Positions 41,679 to 50,110 of a stretch of 64,000 nucleotides of DNA are shown here, one piece after another. Within the stretch, counting starts at the first letter, position 1. Each line of letters starts with the position of its first letter. The stretch comes from Candidatus Chloroploca asiatica (GTDB lineage: Bacteria; Chloroflexota; Chloroflexia; Chloroflexales; Chloroflexaceae), in contig NZ_LYXE01000090.1 in assembly GCF_002532075.1 (NCBI RefSeq), forward strand, positions 248,001 through 312,000. The letters are read 5' to 3'. A model generated the notes under the pieces. It was not told the DNA's origin. It was given only the letters and a program-made list of their open reading frames with translations, and did not search any database. The position numbers and the translations under genes were made by a program.

Positions 41679-42824
41679 ATGCGCGTTGTCATCCTCTCCA
41701 AAGCGCTTGTAGTTGGCGCTTATCAACGCAAGCTCGAGGAGATCGCCCGCCTCGGGGTGACGCTGACTGCGCTGGTGCCGTGGAGTTGGCGGGAACCGCG
41801 GGTAGGAGTGCAACGGCTCGAGCGCCGTTTTACCGAGGGGTATACGCTCACCGGTTTACCTCTGGCGCTCAATGGGCAGCATCATCTGCACTTCTACCCG
41901 ACGCTGGCCCGCGCATTGCGCCGCCTTCGCCCCGAGGTGCTGCATATTGATGAAGAATCGTTCAATCTGGCAACGTTTCAAGCCATGCGCCTCGGGGTTG
42001 CCCTTGGTGCACGCTGCTGCTTTTACAACTACGCCAATATTGACCGCTATTATCCCCCGCCTTTTAATCTCTTTGAGCGCTATAATCTGCGCCACGCCAG
42101 CCATGCGCTCGCCTGCAATCAAGAGGCCGCTGGCATCATTCGGCGTCATGGCTACCGTGGCCCTCTGACGATTGTGCCCCAGTTTGGCGTTGATCCGGCC
42201 ATCTTTGCCCCCCGTGATGACTCGTTTGAGGAAACCGCTCCTTTCCAACCGAGCGACCAGCGCCCTCATTTCATTCTTGGCTATCTCGGTCGCCTCGTCC
42301 CCGAAAAGGGTATTCTCGATCTGGTCGAAGCCCTCGCTGGTTTGCCACCCCACGTCTGTTTGCACCTGATCGGCGATGGGAGCCAACGCCCCGCGATCGA
42401 GCAACGCATTGCGCAACTCGGCCTCGGTAAACGCGTCGTCCTCAAACCAGCCATCAACAGCACTGATGTCCCCATAGCCCTGCAGAGCCTCGATGCGCTG
42501 GTTCTACCCTCGCATACCACCCCTTCGTGGAAAGAGCAGTTTGGCCGCATTCTTATTGAGGCCATGAGTTGCGGCATTCCTGTGGTGGGGTCAAGTTCAG
42601 GTGAAATACCGTACGTCATTGGCGACGCCGGGCTCATCTTCCCCGAAGGCGAGGTTCCAGCCCTGCGCGCTATACTCGCCCGGCTCGCCGCCAACCCGGC
42701 CCTCCGCACCCACTTCGCCGAACGCGGTCGCCAGCGTGTCCTCGCCCATTACACCCAGGCCGCTATCGCCCAACGCCATGTTGAGGTCTACCAAAGTATG
42801 TTGAATCATGGGCGCAGGGGGTAA
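41679..42824 (+). CDS. Glycosyltransferase family 4
   Basis: A 381-residue retaining glycosyltransferase with GT-B fold. The C-terminal domain shows GYLGRLVPEKGILDLVEAL (sugar-nucleotide domain start), HLIGDGSQRPAIE and the acidic motif GRILIEAMSCGIPVVGS, where the first conserved Glu of the E-x7-E pair is replaced by Gly-Arg context (EQFGRILIEA) but both acids are present. The N-terminal domain, beginning MRVVILSKAL, is the acceptor side. The start ATG 41679 lies two bases behind serC, so it is co-transcribed, though no functional link to serine synthesis is evident. The acceptor is unknown. Confidence 0.85.
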   Translation: MRVVILSKALVVGAYQRKLEEIARLGVTLTALVPWSWREPRVGVQRLERRFTEGYTLTGLPLALNGQHHLHFYPTLARALRRLRPEVLHIDEESFNLATFQAMRLGVALGARCCFYNYANIDRYYPPPFNLFERYNLRHASHALACNQEAAGIIRRHGYRGPLTIVPQFGVDPAIFAPRDDSFEETAPFQPSDQRPHFILGYLGRLVPEKGILDLVEALAGLPPHVCLHLIGDGSQRPAIEQRIAQLGLGKRVVLKPAINSTDVPIALQSLDALVLPSHTTPSWKEQFGRILIEAMSCGIPVVGSSSGEIPYVIGDAGLIFPEGEVPALRAILARLAANPALRTHFAERGRQRVLAHYTQAAIAQRHVEVYQSMLNHGRRG

Positions 42825-42857
42825 GACCTCACAGGTCTTGAAGACCTGTGAGGTCTT
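42823..42857. repeat. Complete copy of the AGACCTCACAGGTCT repeat
   Basis: Arms 42823-42839 and 42841-42857 pair perfectly around a single G. Each arm is itself a small palindrome (AAGACCT-CAC-AGGTCTT), so the element can form one long stem or two short ones. It begins inside the stop codon of the glycosyltransferase gene and lies between convergent genes. Related copies occur at 2984 and 55842. Confidence 0.9.
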
Positions 42858-42873
42858 CGACCGATTTTGTTGC

Positions 42874-45800
42874 TTAGGAGCGCAGCGAAGCATCGCTACC
42901 GTCGAGCCCATCAGGATGCATCGCATCCTTCAGAACGGTGGGCGCAGCCCTATACACCCGATCACACTTCAAGACCAGCAACGTAATATCATCATACGGT
43001 GGCTGACCACGTCCATAGGTCGCCACCGCCTCCAAGATCGCCGCAACAAGTACCTCTGCATGTTCAAGGTGATGCAGCCTGATCAGGTCACGCAATCGAT
43101 CAGTGCCAAATTCGCTCTGAAATTCATCAATGGTTTCAGTTGCCCCATCCGTATAGCAGAGCAAAATGTCTCCAGGTTCCAGGCATATTTCGGCTTCGTT
43201 GAGCTGAATCTCTTCCAGGACACCCAACGCAATCCCCGGTGTCCGTAGTTCGGTAATCGTGCCATCACTGGCATGATAATGCAGTGGTGGATTGTGCCCA
43301 GCCACACTGTAGCGCACCTGGCCCGTATCTGGCTGGAGAATACCATAAAAAAGCGTGACAAACATACCCGATTCCGAGTCGCGGTTGATCCATCTGTTCG
43401 CCCGTTCTAACGCCACTGATGGCGAAGAACCATCGAGGGCCGCCGCACGCACCAGCGAACGCGAAAGGGCCATAAAGAGCGCCGCAGGAACCCCTTTGTC
43501 ACTCACATCGGCGATCACAAAACCGAGGGGGGTCGCTCGCTCATCTCCTTCAGGCAATGGCGGATGAAATGGTAAGCGCCAGAAATCAAAAAAATCACCC
43601 CCGACCATCCGTGCCGAACGCCACGCCGAGGCGATCTGCCAGCCCTCTAGTTGCGGAGATCTTGATGGCAACAGGGCCGTCTGCAATTCACGAGCCACCT
43701 TGATCTCTTGCTCAAGCTTGGTCGCCACTTCCGCTTCCTGCGCGAGTTGCAGGCTCTCTAATGCTGCCGCCACCTGACGTGCGGCACCAATACAAAGGTT
43801 GATCTGACGAGTATCAAACTCCGCGATCACTTCATCAAAATCAAGCACCAGTGCGCCGAGATGACCACTTCGCCCTGTCAAAGGAAGCGCAACGAGGCTT
43901 TGCCCTGCATGAATGCTCGTCAGGGCAGGCCAGACACGCGCGCGTTCCTCAGCGCCGCTGATCCTGATCAATGGCATCGGTTGACTCGTCTGCAGACTAT
44001 AGATGCGGGCCAGCAGCGGAGCCTCGGTCAGCGTCATCGGCACCCCGCTCAGCGCATCGCGTAGCTTGCCGGTCACCCCATAGCTTGCGCGTACCACAAA
44101 AGTCTCTTGCTCCCAAAGCAAGAGATAACACCGTGCCGCGCCGAGCAAGATCGGCGGCAGGCGTACCGCAGTCGCCAGCAGGTCTTCGACACAATTGGCC
44201 CGGCCAATATTCTCGGCCACTTGTAGCAGAGCATTGAGCGTCCAGGCCTCTTCTTGTTGTGCCCGATAGATATTAGCACTGTCAATCGCAATCGCAATCT
44301 GATCGGCCAAGGTGCGCATCACAAAGAGATCATCGGCATCAAAATCATTGACTTCGGCACTCTGCACATCAAGAATACCAACCACCTCTGCGCCAATCCG
44401 TAGGGGCACCACCAGTTCAGAACGAGTAGTATTATTGCCGGCAATATAGCGCGGATCACGCTGTACATCGCCAATCAAGATAACCTCTCTACTGCGTGCA
44501 GTGGCCCCAATCAAACCCTGCCCAATCATCAACGGACGGGTACGCACCGCTTCGAGTTGTTCGTCAGTCGCGGTCGAGGCACGGAAGTAGATCCGTTCAT
44601 CGCCAGGTTTCAGGGTAAAAATATGCACTGGATGGTACGCAAAATGTTCGTGGATCAAGCGGACAATGGCCGGCAAGAGTTGCTCAAGATCGAGGATAGC
44701 CGTGATGCGTTCGCTGACCTGCTGAATTGCCTGGAGTTGTACGGCACGACGGCGCGCCTCGCTAAAGGCACGCGCCCGGGTGATCGCAACTGCCGCCTGA
44801 TCGGCAATCAACGAGAGCAAGCGCAAATCATTGGCCTCAAACGCGCCCGGTTGATAACTCTGCACCGACAGCGAGCCAATCACCTCTTCGCCAATGAGCA
44901 AGGGCACATAGATCCCCGAACGCGGCGGGCGTTCGCTCTGGTAGCGTGGACGGGCTGGCAGATGCTTCATCTCCTCAAGAAAATCTTCAACCAGCAGCGC
45001 CTTGCCCGTCTGATGCATCCAGCCAATCAAGCCATCACCATCGGCAAGATCAACCGTGAGCCGCGGCAAACGCACATTATCCTGAACGCGCACCATCAAT
45101 GTATACCGCGAACCCTCGAAGAGCCCGATATGAAACGACGAGGTATCAACAACTTTGCCAGCCTCGCGATAGACAAGTTCACAGAGCGTCTCTACGTCGA
45201 GTTCACTCCGGATAATCGCCCGACTCACCTCATTGAGCATCGCCAGTTCACGGACTGAGCGACGCTGGCTGGCGAGGTTCAGCGAAGCCCGGCGCACCGC
45301 TGCGGCAGCGGCAACCATCGCCAGGCCGGCCAGGAGAAAATAGGCAATCCCCAACTCGCGATAGATAGCGGCCCCGAGCAACGCCAACGGCAAGGGCAAA
45401 AGTTCGGCCCCGAGTGCAAGGTACCATGTGCGCTGCCACCATGCGAAGACAGCCGACAGACCACCCTGAAGCCACTCACGGCCAACGCGAGTCAACTGGA
45501 TGACCCCAAAGAGACTGAGCATACTCCAGATCAAAAGCGCAACCGGATCAAGGGTAGCCGGATCATACTGAGAGCGTCCAGTCGCTGCGGTCGCGAGCAT
45601 TGCCCCGAGCAGCACGCCAGCGGCGCGCATCCCGCCACGGAGGAAAGGGCGGGCAACAAGATAATAGAGCGTACGTGGGCGGTTATAGATCAGCGTCAAC
45701 AACAACCCAGAGACAGCCCCCTCAAGCGCGGCAATCAATGCCGCCGCACCCGGGCCAAGGCTTAGCGCAGCGGTGAGCAAAACCACGCCCGCGAGACCAT

Positions 45801-45975
45801 AGACCTCGGCGAACGACGTACGAAAACTGAGCGCATCAATCGCAAGGGCGAGAGCGGCAAAAAGCAGGAGGGCCGGCAGCGAAGGCACAAACCACGGCGC
45901 AAAGAGTAACCAGAGCCAGCCAGGGAGACCGACGAGCAATGCATAGAGCATCAGTAGCCGTTCGTGTTTCACCAT
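42874..45975 (-). CDS. Membrane GAF-domain SpoIIE/RsbU-type serine phosphatase
   Basis: A 1033-residue PP2C-type phosphatase. The first 230 residues are a multi-pass membrane region of about six to eight segments. Three GAF-like domains follow (about 255-405, 425-575 and 590-760), with ends such as GSLSVQSYQPGAFEANDLRLL and GILDVQSAEVNDFDADDLFVM. After a coiled segment, EIKVARELQTALLPS opens the phosphatase domain, with GGDFFDFW, VIADVSDKGVPAALFMALS, AGHNPP and YTDGATE, including the metal-binding Asp residues. Such enzymes dephosphorylate STAS antagonists. The two genes upstream encode exactly those partners. The start ATG 45975 lacks a strong binding site. Confidence 0.9.
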   Translation of the reverse strand: MVKHERLLMLYALLVGLPGWLWLLFAPWFVPSLPALLLFAALALAIDALSFRTSFAEVYGLAGVVLLTAALSLGPGAAALIAALEGAVSGLLLTLIYNRPRTLYYLVARPFLRGGMRAAGVLLGAMLATAATGRSQYDPATLDPVALLIWSMLSLFGVIQLTRVGREWLQGGLSAVFAWWQRTWYLALGAELLPLPLALLGAAIYRELGIAYFLLAGLAMVAAAAAVRRASLNLASQRRSVRELAMLNEVSRAIIRSELDVETLCELVYREAGKVVDTSSFHIGLFEGSRYTLMVRVQDNVRLPRLTVDLADGDGLIGWMHQTGKALLVEDFLEEMKHLPARPRYQSERPPRSGIYVPLLIGEEVIGSLSVQSYQPGAFEANDLRLLSLIADQAAVAITRARAFSEARRRAVQLQAIQQVSERITAILDLEQLLPAIVRLIHEHFAYHPVHIFTLKPGDERIYFRASTATDEQLEAVRTRPLMIGQGLIGATARSREVILIGDVQRDPRYIAGNNTTRSELVVPLRIGAEVVGILDVQSAEVNDFDADDLFVMRTLADQIAIAIDSANIYRAQQEEAWTLNALLQVAENIGRANCVEDLLATAVRLPPILLGAARCYLLLWEQETFVVRASYGVTGKLRDALSGVPMTLTEAPLLARIYSLQTSQPMPLIRISGAEERARVWPALTSIHAGQSLVALPLTGRSGHLGALVLDFDEVIAEFDTRQINLCIGAARQVAAALESLQLAQEAEVATKLEQEIKVARELQTALLPSRSPQLEGWQIASAWRSARMVGGDFFDFWRLPFHPPLPEGDERATPLGFVIADVSDKGVPAALFMALSRSLVRAAALDGSSPSVALERANRWINRDSESGMFVTLFYGILQPDTGQVRYSVAGHNPPLHYHASDGTITELRTPGIALGVLEEIQLNEAEICLEPGDILLCYTDGATETIDEFQSEFGTDRLRDLIRLHHLEHAEVLVAAILEAVATYGRGQPPYDDITLLVLKCDRVYRAAPTVLKDAMHPDGLDGSDASLRS

Positions 45976-46070
45976 GGCAAATGACAGCAGGCTCTCACAG
46001 CCCAGCAAGAGCGGTGAAGCCCTGGGCTTGAAGCCGCCTTACCACGGGAAGAATGATTGCACTGACGCAC

Positions 46071-46820
46071 CTACGAGTGCATACGTCCCTGCCCAAAAGC
46101 ATGCTGTGCCTCTTCGAGGGTCGGATGGATCGAAAACACCTGAACAAACCCGGTGAGAGTAAAAACCTCAAACACCTGGGGCTGCAACAAAGCGAGGCGC
46201 AACTCACCACCGAGCGTCATCAACTCTTTACGGATCAGCAGAAGGGCACGTAGGCCACTACTCGAAAGAAAATTGACCCCACCGAACTCAAGCAAGACAA
46301 AGCGTGCCCCCAGGGCAATACGTTCGTGCACATCACGCGTCAATTGGGGTGCAGTGACGGCATCAACGCGCCCCGTGACAGGAATCACGACCACATCATC
46401 CCGTGAGCCAGGCGTAATATATTTGATCATGGTCAACACATTGCCGCCCTGGGGATTAAAATCGAAACGCACTTCGTCCATCAGGCGGGTGATCAAATAG
46501 AGCCCGAGCCCACCGACCTGGCGTTCCTCAAGGGGTGAGGAGATATCAGGGGGCGGCACGTTTTGCGGATCGAACTGGCGACCATAATCACGTAACTCCA
46601 GCACAAACTGATTATCCTCGCACTGCCAGGTCAACGTCAGATCACCCGGCTCATCGCGATCATACGCGTGCTGGATCACATTGGTTGCTGCTTCATCAAC
46701 CGCAAGTTGCACCTGCCAGGTCGCCCGCTCATCGAGGCCCGCGAGTTCAGCGGCCTCAGTCACAAACGCACTGATCCGGGCCAGGGCATCAAGATCGGCG
46801 GTAAGAGTAATGCTTTCCAT
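46071..46820 (-). CDS. RsbW-like anti-sigma kinase fused to a STAS domain
   Basis: A 249-residue fusion. Residues 1-135 are a GHKL ATPase of the RsbW/SpoIIAB type: WQVQLAVDEAATNVIQHAY (N-box), LELRDYGRQFDP (G1 box) and GGLGLYLITRLMDEV (G2 box). Residues 140-249 are a STAS domain with IPVTGRVDAVTAPQL and FLSSSGLRALLLI, whose serines fit the site phosphorylated in antagonist proteins. A kinase joined to its own kind of substrate is unusual, as the two are normally separate proteins that switch partners. It lies between a free STAS gene and the phosphatase gene on the same strand. Confidence 0.88.
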   Translation of the reverse strand: MESITLTADLDALARISAFVTEAAELAGLDERATWQVQLAVDEAATNVIQHAYDRDEPGDLTLTWQCEDNQFVLELRDYGRQFDPQNVPPPDISSPLEERQVGGLGLYLITRLMDEVRFDFNPQGGNVLTMIKYITPGSRDDVVVIPVTGRVDAVTAPQLTRDVHERIALGARFVLLEFGGVNFLSSSGLRALLLIRKELMTLGGELRLALLQPQVFEVFTLTGFVQVFSIHPTLEEAQHAFGQGRMHS

Positions 46821-46841
46821 AGGCTGAAGGCGAGTATCCGG

Positions 46842-47192
46842 CTAAAATGAGCCGACCGCCTCAATCGTATCGTTGTAGAGTTCGAAGAGCGAGGTAAACC
46901 CGGTGAGATCAAACACTTCTTTGATGCGGGGAGGCAACCCGGCAATGCGAATATCCCCACCCTCAAGATCAGTAATTTTCCATTCACGGGCACGTTTCCG
47001 TGCTTCAATCAAGACACGCAGACCAGGGCTGCTAATATATTCTAATTTGGAACAGCCGAGCACAATCCGGTAGCGACCCTCATCAAAGAGAGCATCAATG
47101 CGCTGTTTCAACTGCACTGCCGTCGCCGCATCAACCCGACCAGCAATCTCAAGCAAATCAACCCGATTAAAGCGGCGGTGGTCAATATTCAT
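46842..47192 (-). CDS. STAS-domain anti-sigma factor antagonist
   Basis: A 116-residue RsbV/SpoIIAA-like protein. The fold is clear from VDLLEIAGRVDAATAVQLKQRI, YRIVLGCSKLEYISSPGLRVL and FDLTGFTSLFELY. The serine pair in YISSPGLR occupies the phosphorylation site; Pro replaces the usual Ser/Gly just after it. In the unphosphorylated form it would bind the kinase and free a sigma factor or other target. It is the first gene of the three-gene signalling operon and an extended -10 promoter lies upstream. Confidence 0.9.
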   Translation of the reverse strand: MNIDHRRFNRVDLLEIAGRVDAATAVQLKQRIDALFDEGRYRIVLGCSKLEYISSPGLRVLIEARKRAREWKITDLEGGDIRIAGLPPRIKEVFDLTGFTSLFELYNDTIEAVGSF

Positions 47193-47244
47193 GCCTACAC
47201 CTCACGACAACAGTCTCAACGACCTGCGTGCTACGCACAAAGAA

Positions 47245-47253
47245 ATTATAACA
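47245..47253 (-). promoter_or_regulatory. Extended -10 promoter of the STAS operon
   Basis: On the minus strand TGTTATAAT reads as TGN plus a consensus TATAAT (47250-47245). The -35 is weak, as expected for an extended -10 promoter. Transcription would start near 47238, about 45 bases before the start codon at 47192. Confidence 0.55.
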
Positions 47254-47354
47254 CACTACGTCTCATCTTCAGATCTGCTGTCCTCGATCGATCAAGAAGC
47301 AGTGGCTGGCGGAAAAAAAGCAGCGAAAGCTGGCCCCCCCAAGGGCCATAAAGC

Positions 47355-48443
47355 TTATACCGGCATTGTCTCATTTGCCTTCGACACCGTCAAGGGCAGC
47401 GTTGCCTTGACTTTGCGTAGGCGGGTCACGGCATCGATCGCTGCATCGTGTACATTGGCATCTTCGTCTTCCATGGCGCGCAGCAAGGCATTGATCACCG
47501 AAGTCGTCGCAGCGGCCACGCCAAGCCTCCCGATGGCCCGAGCTGCTGCTTCACGCGCATAAGGGTCGCGATCACCGATCAAATCGGTAAGCTTTCCCAC
47601 AATCTCACGCGTTCCTGCAAGCTCACCCAGTTGGCCCAGGGCCAGCGCTGCGGCGGAGCGGACAAACGGATCGGCATCACTTAAACAGAGACTGAGATGA
47701 TCGATCAGTTGGGGAGAAGCGATCCGATCGCCCAGTAAACCCAGCGTACGCGCTGCGGCGTAGCGCGTTTCGAGATCGCAATCATAGAGCGCCACCCGCG
47801 TCAGGGCTTTGACCAGCAGCGCCGGCGGAGTGCTGGCAAACAAACCAAGCATCCGTGCTGCAGCAGCACGCACATGCGCGGCACTGTCATTCAGGCCATC
47901 ATGCAATAACACAAGATCGGCTGCCGTATAGATGCCTTCGCGCTGGCGCAGGCTGCGAATCGTTTCATACCGTGATTGCCAACCTGGATCATGGAGGAGA
48001 CGCCGTAACTGCTCCAACTCTGTCGGCGGATACCCATCCAGTTCGGCCAGCAAGGTCACACGTAACCATTCATCGCGGCTGCTATTTAACCGCTGCCGCG
48101 CCAGATGGATCACATTCAACCCAACAATCAGTTGCTCAACTGCTGAACGTAACTCGGCCTGCGAACGCAATTCCCGCTCGATCAGGGTAGATAGTTGAAA
48201 ACGAATACGCCCCGCCCGCCGTACAATGATATCAGCACCAGGTCCCTGCACCATCTCTGCCAGGGTTAGTACAGCGGCAACTGGCTCACGCTGAAAAGCA
48301 TGGAGGAATGGTTCAAGCGTTCTTACAGCAAGATAGCCAAGGACTGAGCTTGTTCCAGAGATCTGAATTTCTTGTTGCGGGTTACGCGTAAATTTATGCA
48401 TTTGTTCAGCAATACGCGCTCGCCATGAATCCTGGTCAAACAT
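47355..48443 (-). CDS. HEAT-repeat protein
   Basis: A 362-residue helical protein. The C-terminal 200 residues hold HEAT-type repeats, for example AAHVRAAAARMLGLFAS, DLETRYAAARTLGLLGD, DPFVRSAAALALGQLGE, DPYAREAAARAIGRLGV and DANVHDAAIDAVTRLR, each roughly 30-38 residues apart with the conserved D-x-x-V/A-R-x-x-A-A pattern. The N-terminal 160 residues are helical without clear repeats. HEAT arrays serve as binding scaffolds, and some act in phycobilin-type or signalling complexes, but nothing specific can be assigned. Its position upstream of the STAS operon may be chance. Confidence 0.8.
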   Translation of the reverse strand: MFDQDSWRARIAEQMHKFTRNPQQEIQISGTSSVLGYLAVRTLEPFLHAFQREPVAAVLTLAEMVQGPGADIIVRRAGRIRFQLSTLIERELRSQAELRSAVEQLIVGLNVIHLARQRLNSSRDEWLRVTLLAELDGYPPTELEQLRRLLHDPGWQSRYETIRSLRQREGIYTAADLVLLHDGLNDSAAHVRAAAARMLGLFASTPPALLVKALTRVALYDCDLETRYAAARTLGLLGDRIASPQLIDHLSLCLSDADPFVRSAAALALGQLGELAGTREIVGKLTDLIGDRDPYAREAAARAIGRLGVAAATTSVINALLRAMEDEDANVHDAAIDAVTRLRKVKATLPLTVSKANETMPV

Positions 48444-48516
48444 AGCTATGTTTAACAGATAGCATTATGGTTTTTCATGTGTAGACACGCTATCTGCTTT
48501 CTCCTGCCTTGTCGGA

Positions 48517-48525
48517 ATTATAGCA
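48517..48525 (-). promoter_or_regulatory. Extended -10 promoter of the HEAT-repeat gene
   Basis: The minus strand reads TGCTATAAT, with consensus TATAAT at 48522-48517. It lies about 75 bases before the start codon at 48443. A -35 box is not obvious. Confidence 0.5.
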
Positions 48526-48636
48526 CATTAGCCTACCGCAAAGAGGGTAAGGAAATGGTATTATGGTATGAGGGTTGCGCTAGGATGATATGCTAACAAT
48601 CAGCATCTCGAGAAATAGCAACATGCAAGGAACCTG

Positions 48637-49497
48637 ATGTCCAATCCCTATCTGCATCCCCAGCGTATTCGTGGAGCCCTCCGCACCCTTGATCTTCGTC
48701 CTAGTCGTGGTATGGGCCAGAATTTTTTACTTGATGCCGACGCTCTGGCCACGATTGTCACGGCAGCCGAGTTGGCTCCCACCGATCTTGTGGTCGAGGT
48801 TGGACCTGGTCTGGGGGTGCTCACCTGGGAATTGACGCGGCAGGCCGCCCATACCATAGCGATCGAACTGGATCGTCGCCTCGCGGCGCGGCTCACCGAA
48901 GAGTTTGCCGGTCAACCGCTGACTATTGTGCAGGCTGATGTGTTACAGGTTCGCCCAGGCGATCTGTTGCCAGCCGACACGCACACGTCAGGCTATAAAT
49001 TGGTGGCGAATCTTCCCTATGCCATTACCTCGGCGGTGCTACGCCATTTTCTTGAAGCCGATCTTTCCCCAACGCTCTCTGTTGTCCTTGTTCAATGGGA
49101 AGTAGCCCAGCGCATTACCGCTGGCCCCGGTGACTTGAGCATCCTCGCACACTCGGTACAACTCTATGCCGAACCCACCATCATCGCTCGTGTCCCTGCG
49201 AGCAGTTTTTTGCCAGCACCCGCCGTTGATTCCGCAGTGCTGCGACTGCGTCGCCGCCAGCAACTTGCCGTTGCCGTTGATGATGTTGACCGTCTCTTTC
49301 GGGTGATCAAGGCCGGTTTTTTGCACGGCCGTAAACAACTTGGCAATGCCCTGCCCAGCGGCCTGGCGGCAATGGGCTTCGATGTGCCCCGCGCAACAGC
49401 GCTCGTCGCCCTCGCTGCCGCTGGCATTGACCCCCAACGCCGCGCCGAAACCCTGACCCTCGCTGAATGGGCCAGGCTTGATGCGGAGATCTGGTAA
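48637..49497 (+). CDS. rsmA: 16S rRNA dimethyladenosine transferase
   Basis: Dimethylates two adjacent adenines near the 3' end of 16S rRNA during small-subunit maturation. The 286-residue protein has every KsgA hallmark: GQNFLLDADAL, motif I VVEVGPGLGVLTWEL, acidic motif II AIELDRRL, QADVLQV, and the catalytic NLPYAITSAVLRHFL, then FLPAPAVDSAVLRL and GRKQLGNAL in the C-terminal domain. AAGGAA precedes ATG 48637. The length is normal. Confidence 0.96.
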   Translation: MSNPYLHPQRIRGALRTLDLRPSRGMGQNFLLDADALATIVTAAELAPTDLVVEVGPGLGVLTWELTRQAAHTIAIELDRRLAARLTEEFAGQPLTIVQADVLQVRPGDLLPADTHTSGYKLVANLPYAITSAVLRHFLEADLSPTLSVVLVQWEVAQRITAGPGDLSILAHSVQLYAEPTIIARVPASSFLPAPAVDSAVLRLRRRQQLAVAVDDVDRLFRVIKAGFLHGRKQLGNALPSGLAAMGFDVPRATALVALAAAGIDPQRRAETLTLAEWARLDAEIW

Positions 49498-49521
49498 GCA
49501 ACTTTTGTCAATATTTTGTTA

Positions 49522-49549
49522 TTGTTTTGCACAGAATATGTGGTATAAT
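49522..49549 (+). promoter_or_regulatory. Promoter of the flavoprotein gene
   Basis: A consensus TATAAT (49544-49549) is preceded by TTGTTT (49522-49527) with a 16-base spacer. The start codon at 49593 lies about 37 bases after the expected start of transcription. Confidence 0.6.
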
Positions 49550-49592
49550 CTAGACAGTGGGCACGAAAAAATAAAGACAAATGAGGTATGGT

Positions 49593-49994
49593 ATGGAACA
49601 GACTATTCCGGGAAAACCCTTCAGTATTCTCTATAAGCAGCAGTACGCCAATCTCTTCACCTTTCGCAAGAATGGTGAGGCCATCAAGACGCCGATCTGG
49701 TTTGCCGAGCGTCAAGGCAAGATTTATGTGATGACCACCATGGATTCAGGCAAGGTCAAGCGGATTCGTAATAATGGCCGGGTTCAGATTGGCCCCTCAG
49801 ATCGCGCTGGCAAGCCGCTTGGCCCTACGGTTGAGGCCCAGGCCCGCATCCTCGAAGAGCACGAGTTTCAGGTAGCGAAAGATGCGCTCGACCGCAAGTA
49901 TGGTCTGTTCAAGGCGATCTTCGATTTCTTTGGTACCCTCAGCGGGATGAACCGTGCCTGGATCGAGATTTCGCCCGCGCCCGATGTGCTTTAG
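49593..49994 (+). CDS. PPOX-class flavin/F420-dependent oxidoreductase-like protein
   Basis: A 133-residue protein of the split-barrel FMN-binding superfamily, close to PPOX-class F420-dependent enzymes. AIKTPIWFAERQGKIYVMTTMDSGKVKRIRNN (split at KIY) is the family's core: T-P-x-W-F, then Y-x-x-T and K-x-R/K-R-I-R-x-N that grips the cofactor phosphate. V-x-I-G-PSDRAGKPLGPTVEAQAR follows as usual. I chose ATG 49593 because GAGG lies six bases upstream; ATG 49581 is also in frame. The reaction is unknown; members reduce or oxidise heterocycles, biliverdin or quinones. Confidence 0.82.
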   Translation: MEQTIPGKPFSILYKQQYANLFTFRKNGEAIKTPIWFAERQGKIYVMTTMDSGKVKRIRNNGRVQIGPSDRAGKPLGPTVEAQARILEEHEFQVAKDALDRKYGLFKAIFDFFGTLSGMNRAWIEISPAPDVL

Positions 49995-50028
49995 GGCTGC
50001 GCCTTTGACAACCTGCATGAGTGGAACC

Positions 50029-50057
50029 AAAAATGACCAGCTTCGCTGGTCATTTTT
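50029..50057 (+). terminator. Terminator after the flavoprotein gene
   Basis: Arms 50029-50041 and 50045-50057 form a 13-bp stem around TTC. The five A and five T at the ends let a shorter stem followed by a U-run form, the classical terminator. It lies 34 bases after the stop. Confidence 0.82.
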
Positions 50058-50081
50058 GATTTGGTACCACACACACGCCTC

Positions 50082-50104
50082 AGGGGAGGAATATGGTATC
50101 ATAA
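50082..50104 (+). other. Strong ribosome binding site with a three-codon minimal ORF
   Basis: AGGGGAGGA (50082-50090) is directly followed by ATG 50093, GTA, TCA and TAA (50102-50104). The annotated membrane-protein start ATG 50111 is in the same frame two codons after that stop and has no binding site of its own. Translation may therefore begin at the short ORF and restart, which would keep synthesis of the membrane protein low. Confidence 0.5.
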
Positions 50105-50110
50105 GCGCCT

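Noticed and set aside
49527-49549. TTGCAC as -35 box for the flavoprotein gene
   Set aside because: The spacer to TATAAT would be only 11 bases; TTGTTT at 49522 gives 16 and is preferred.
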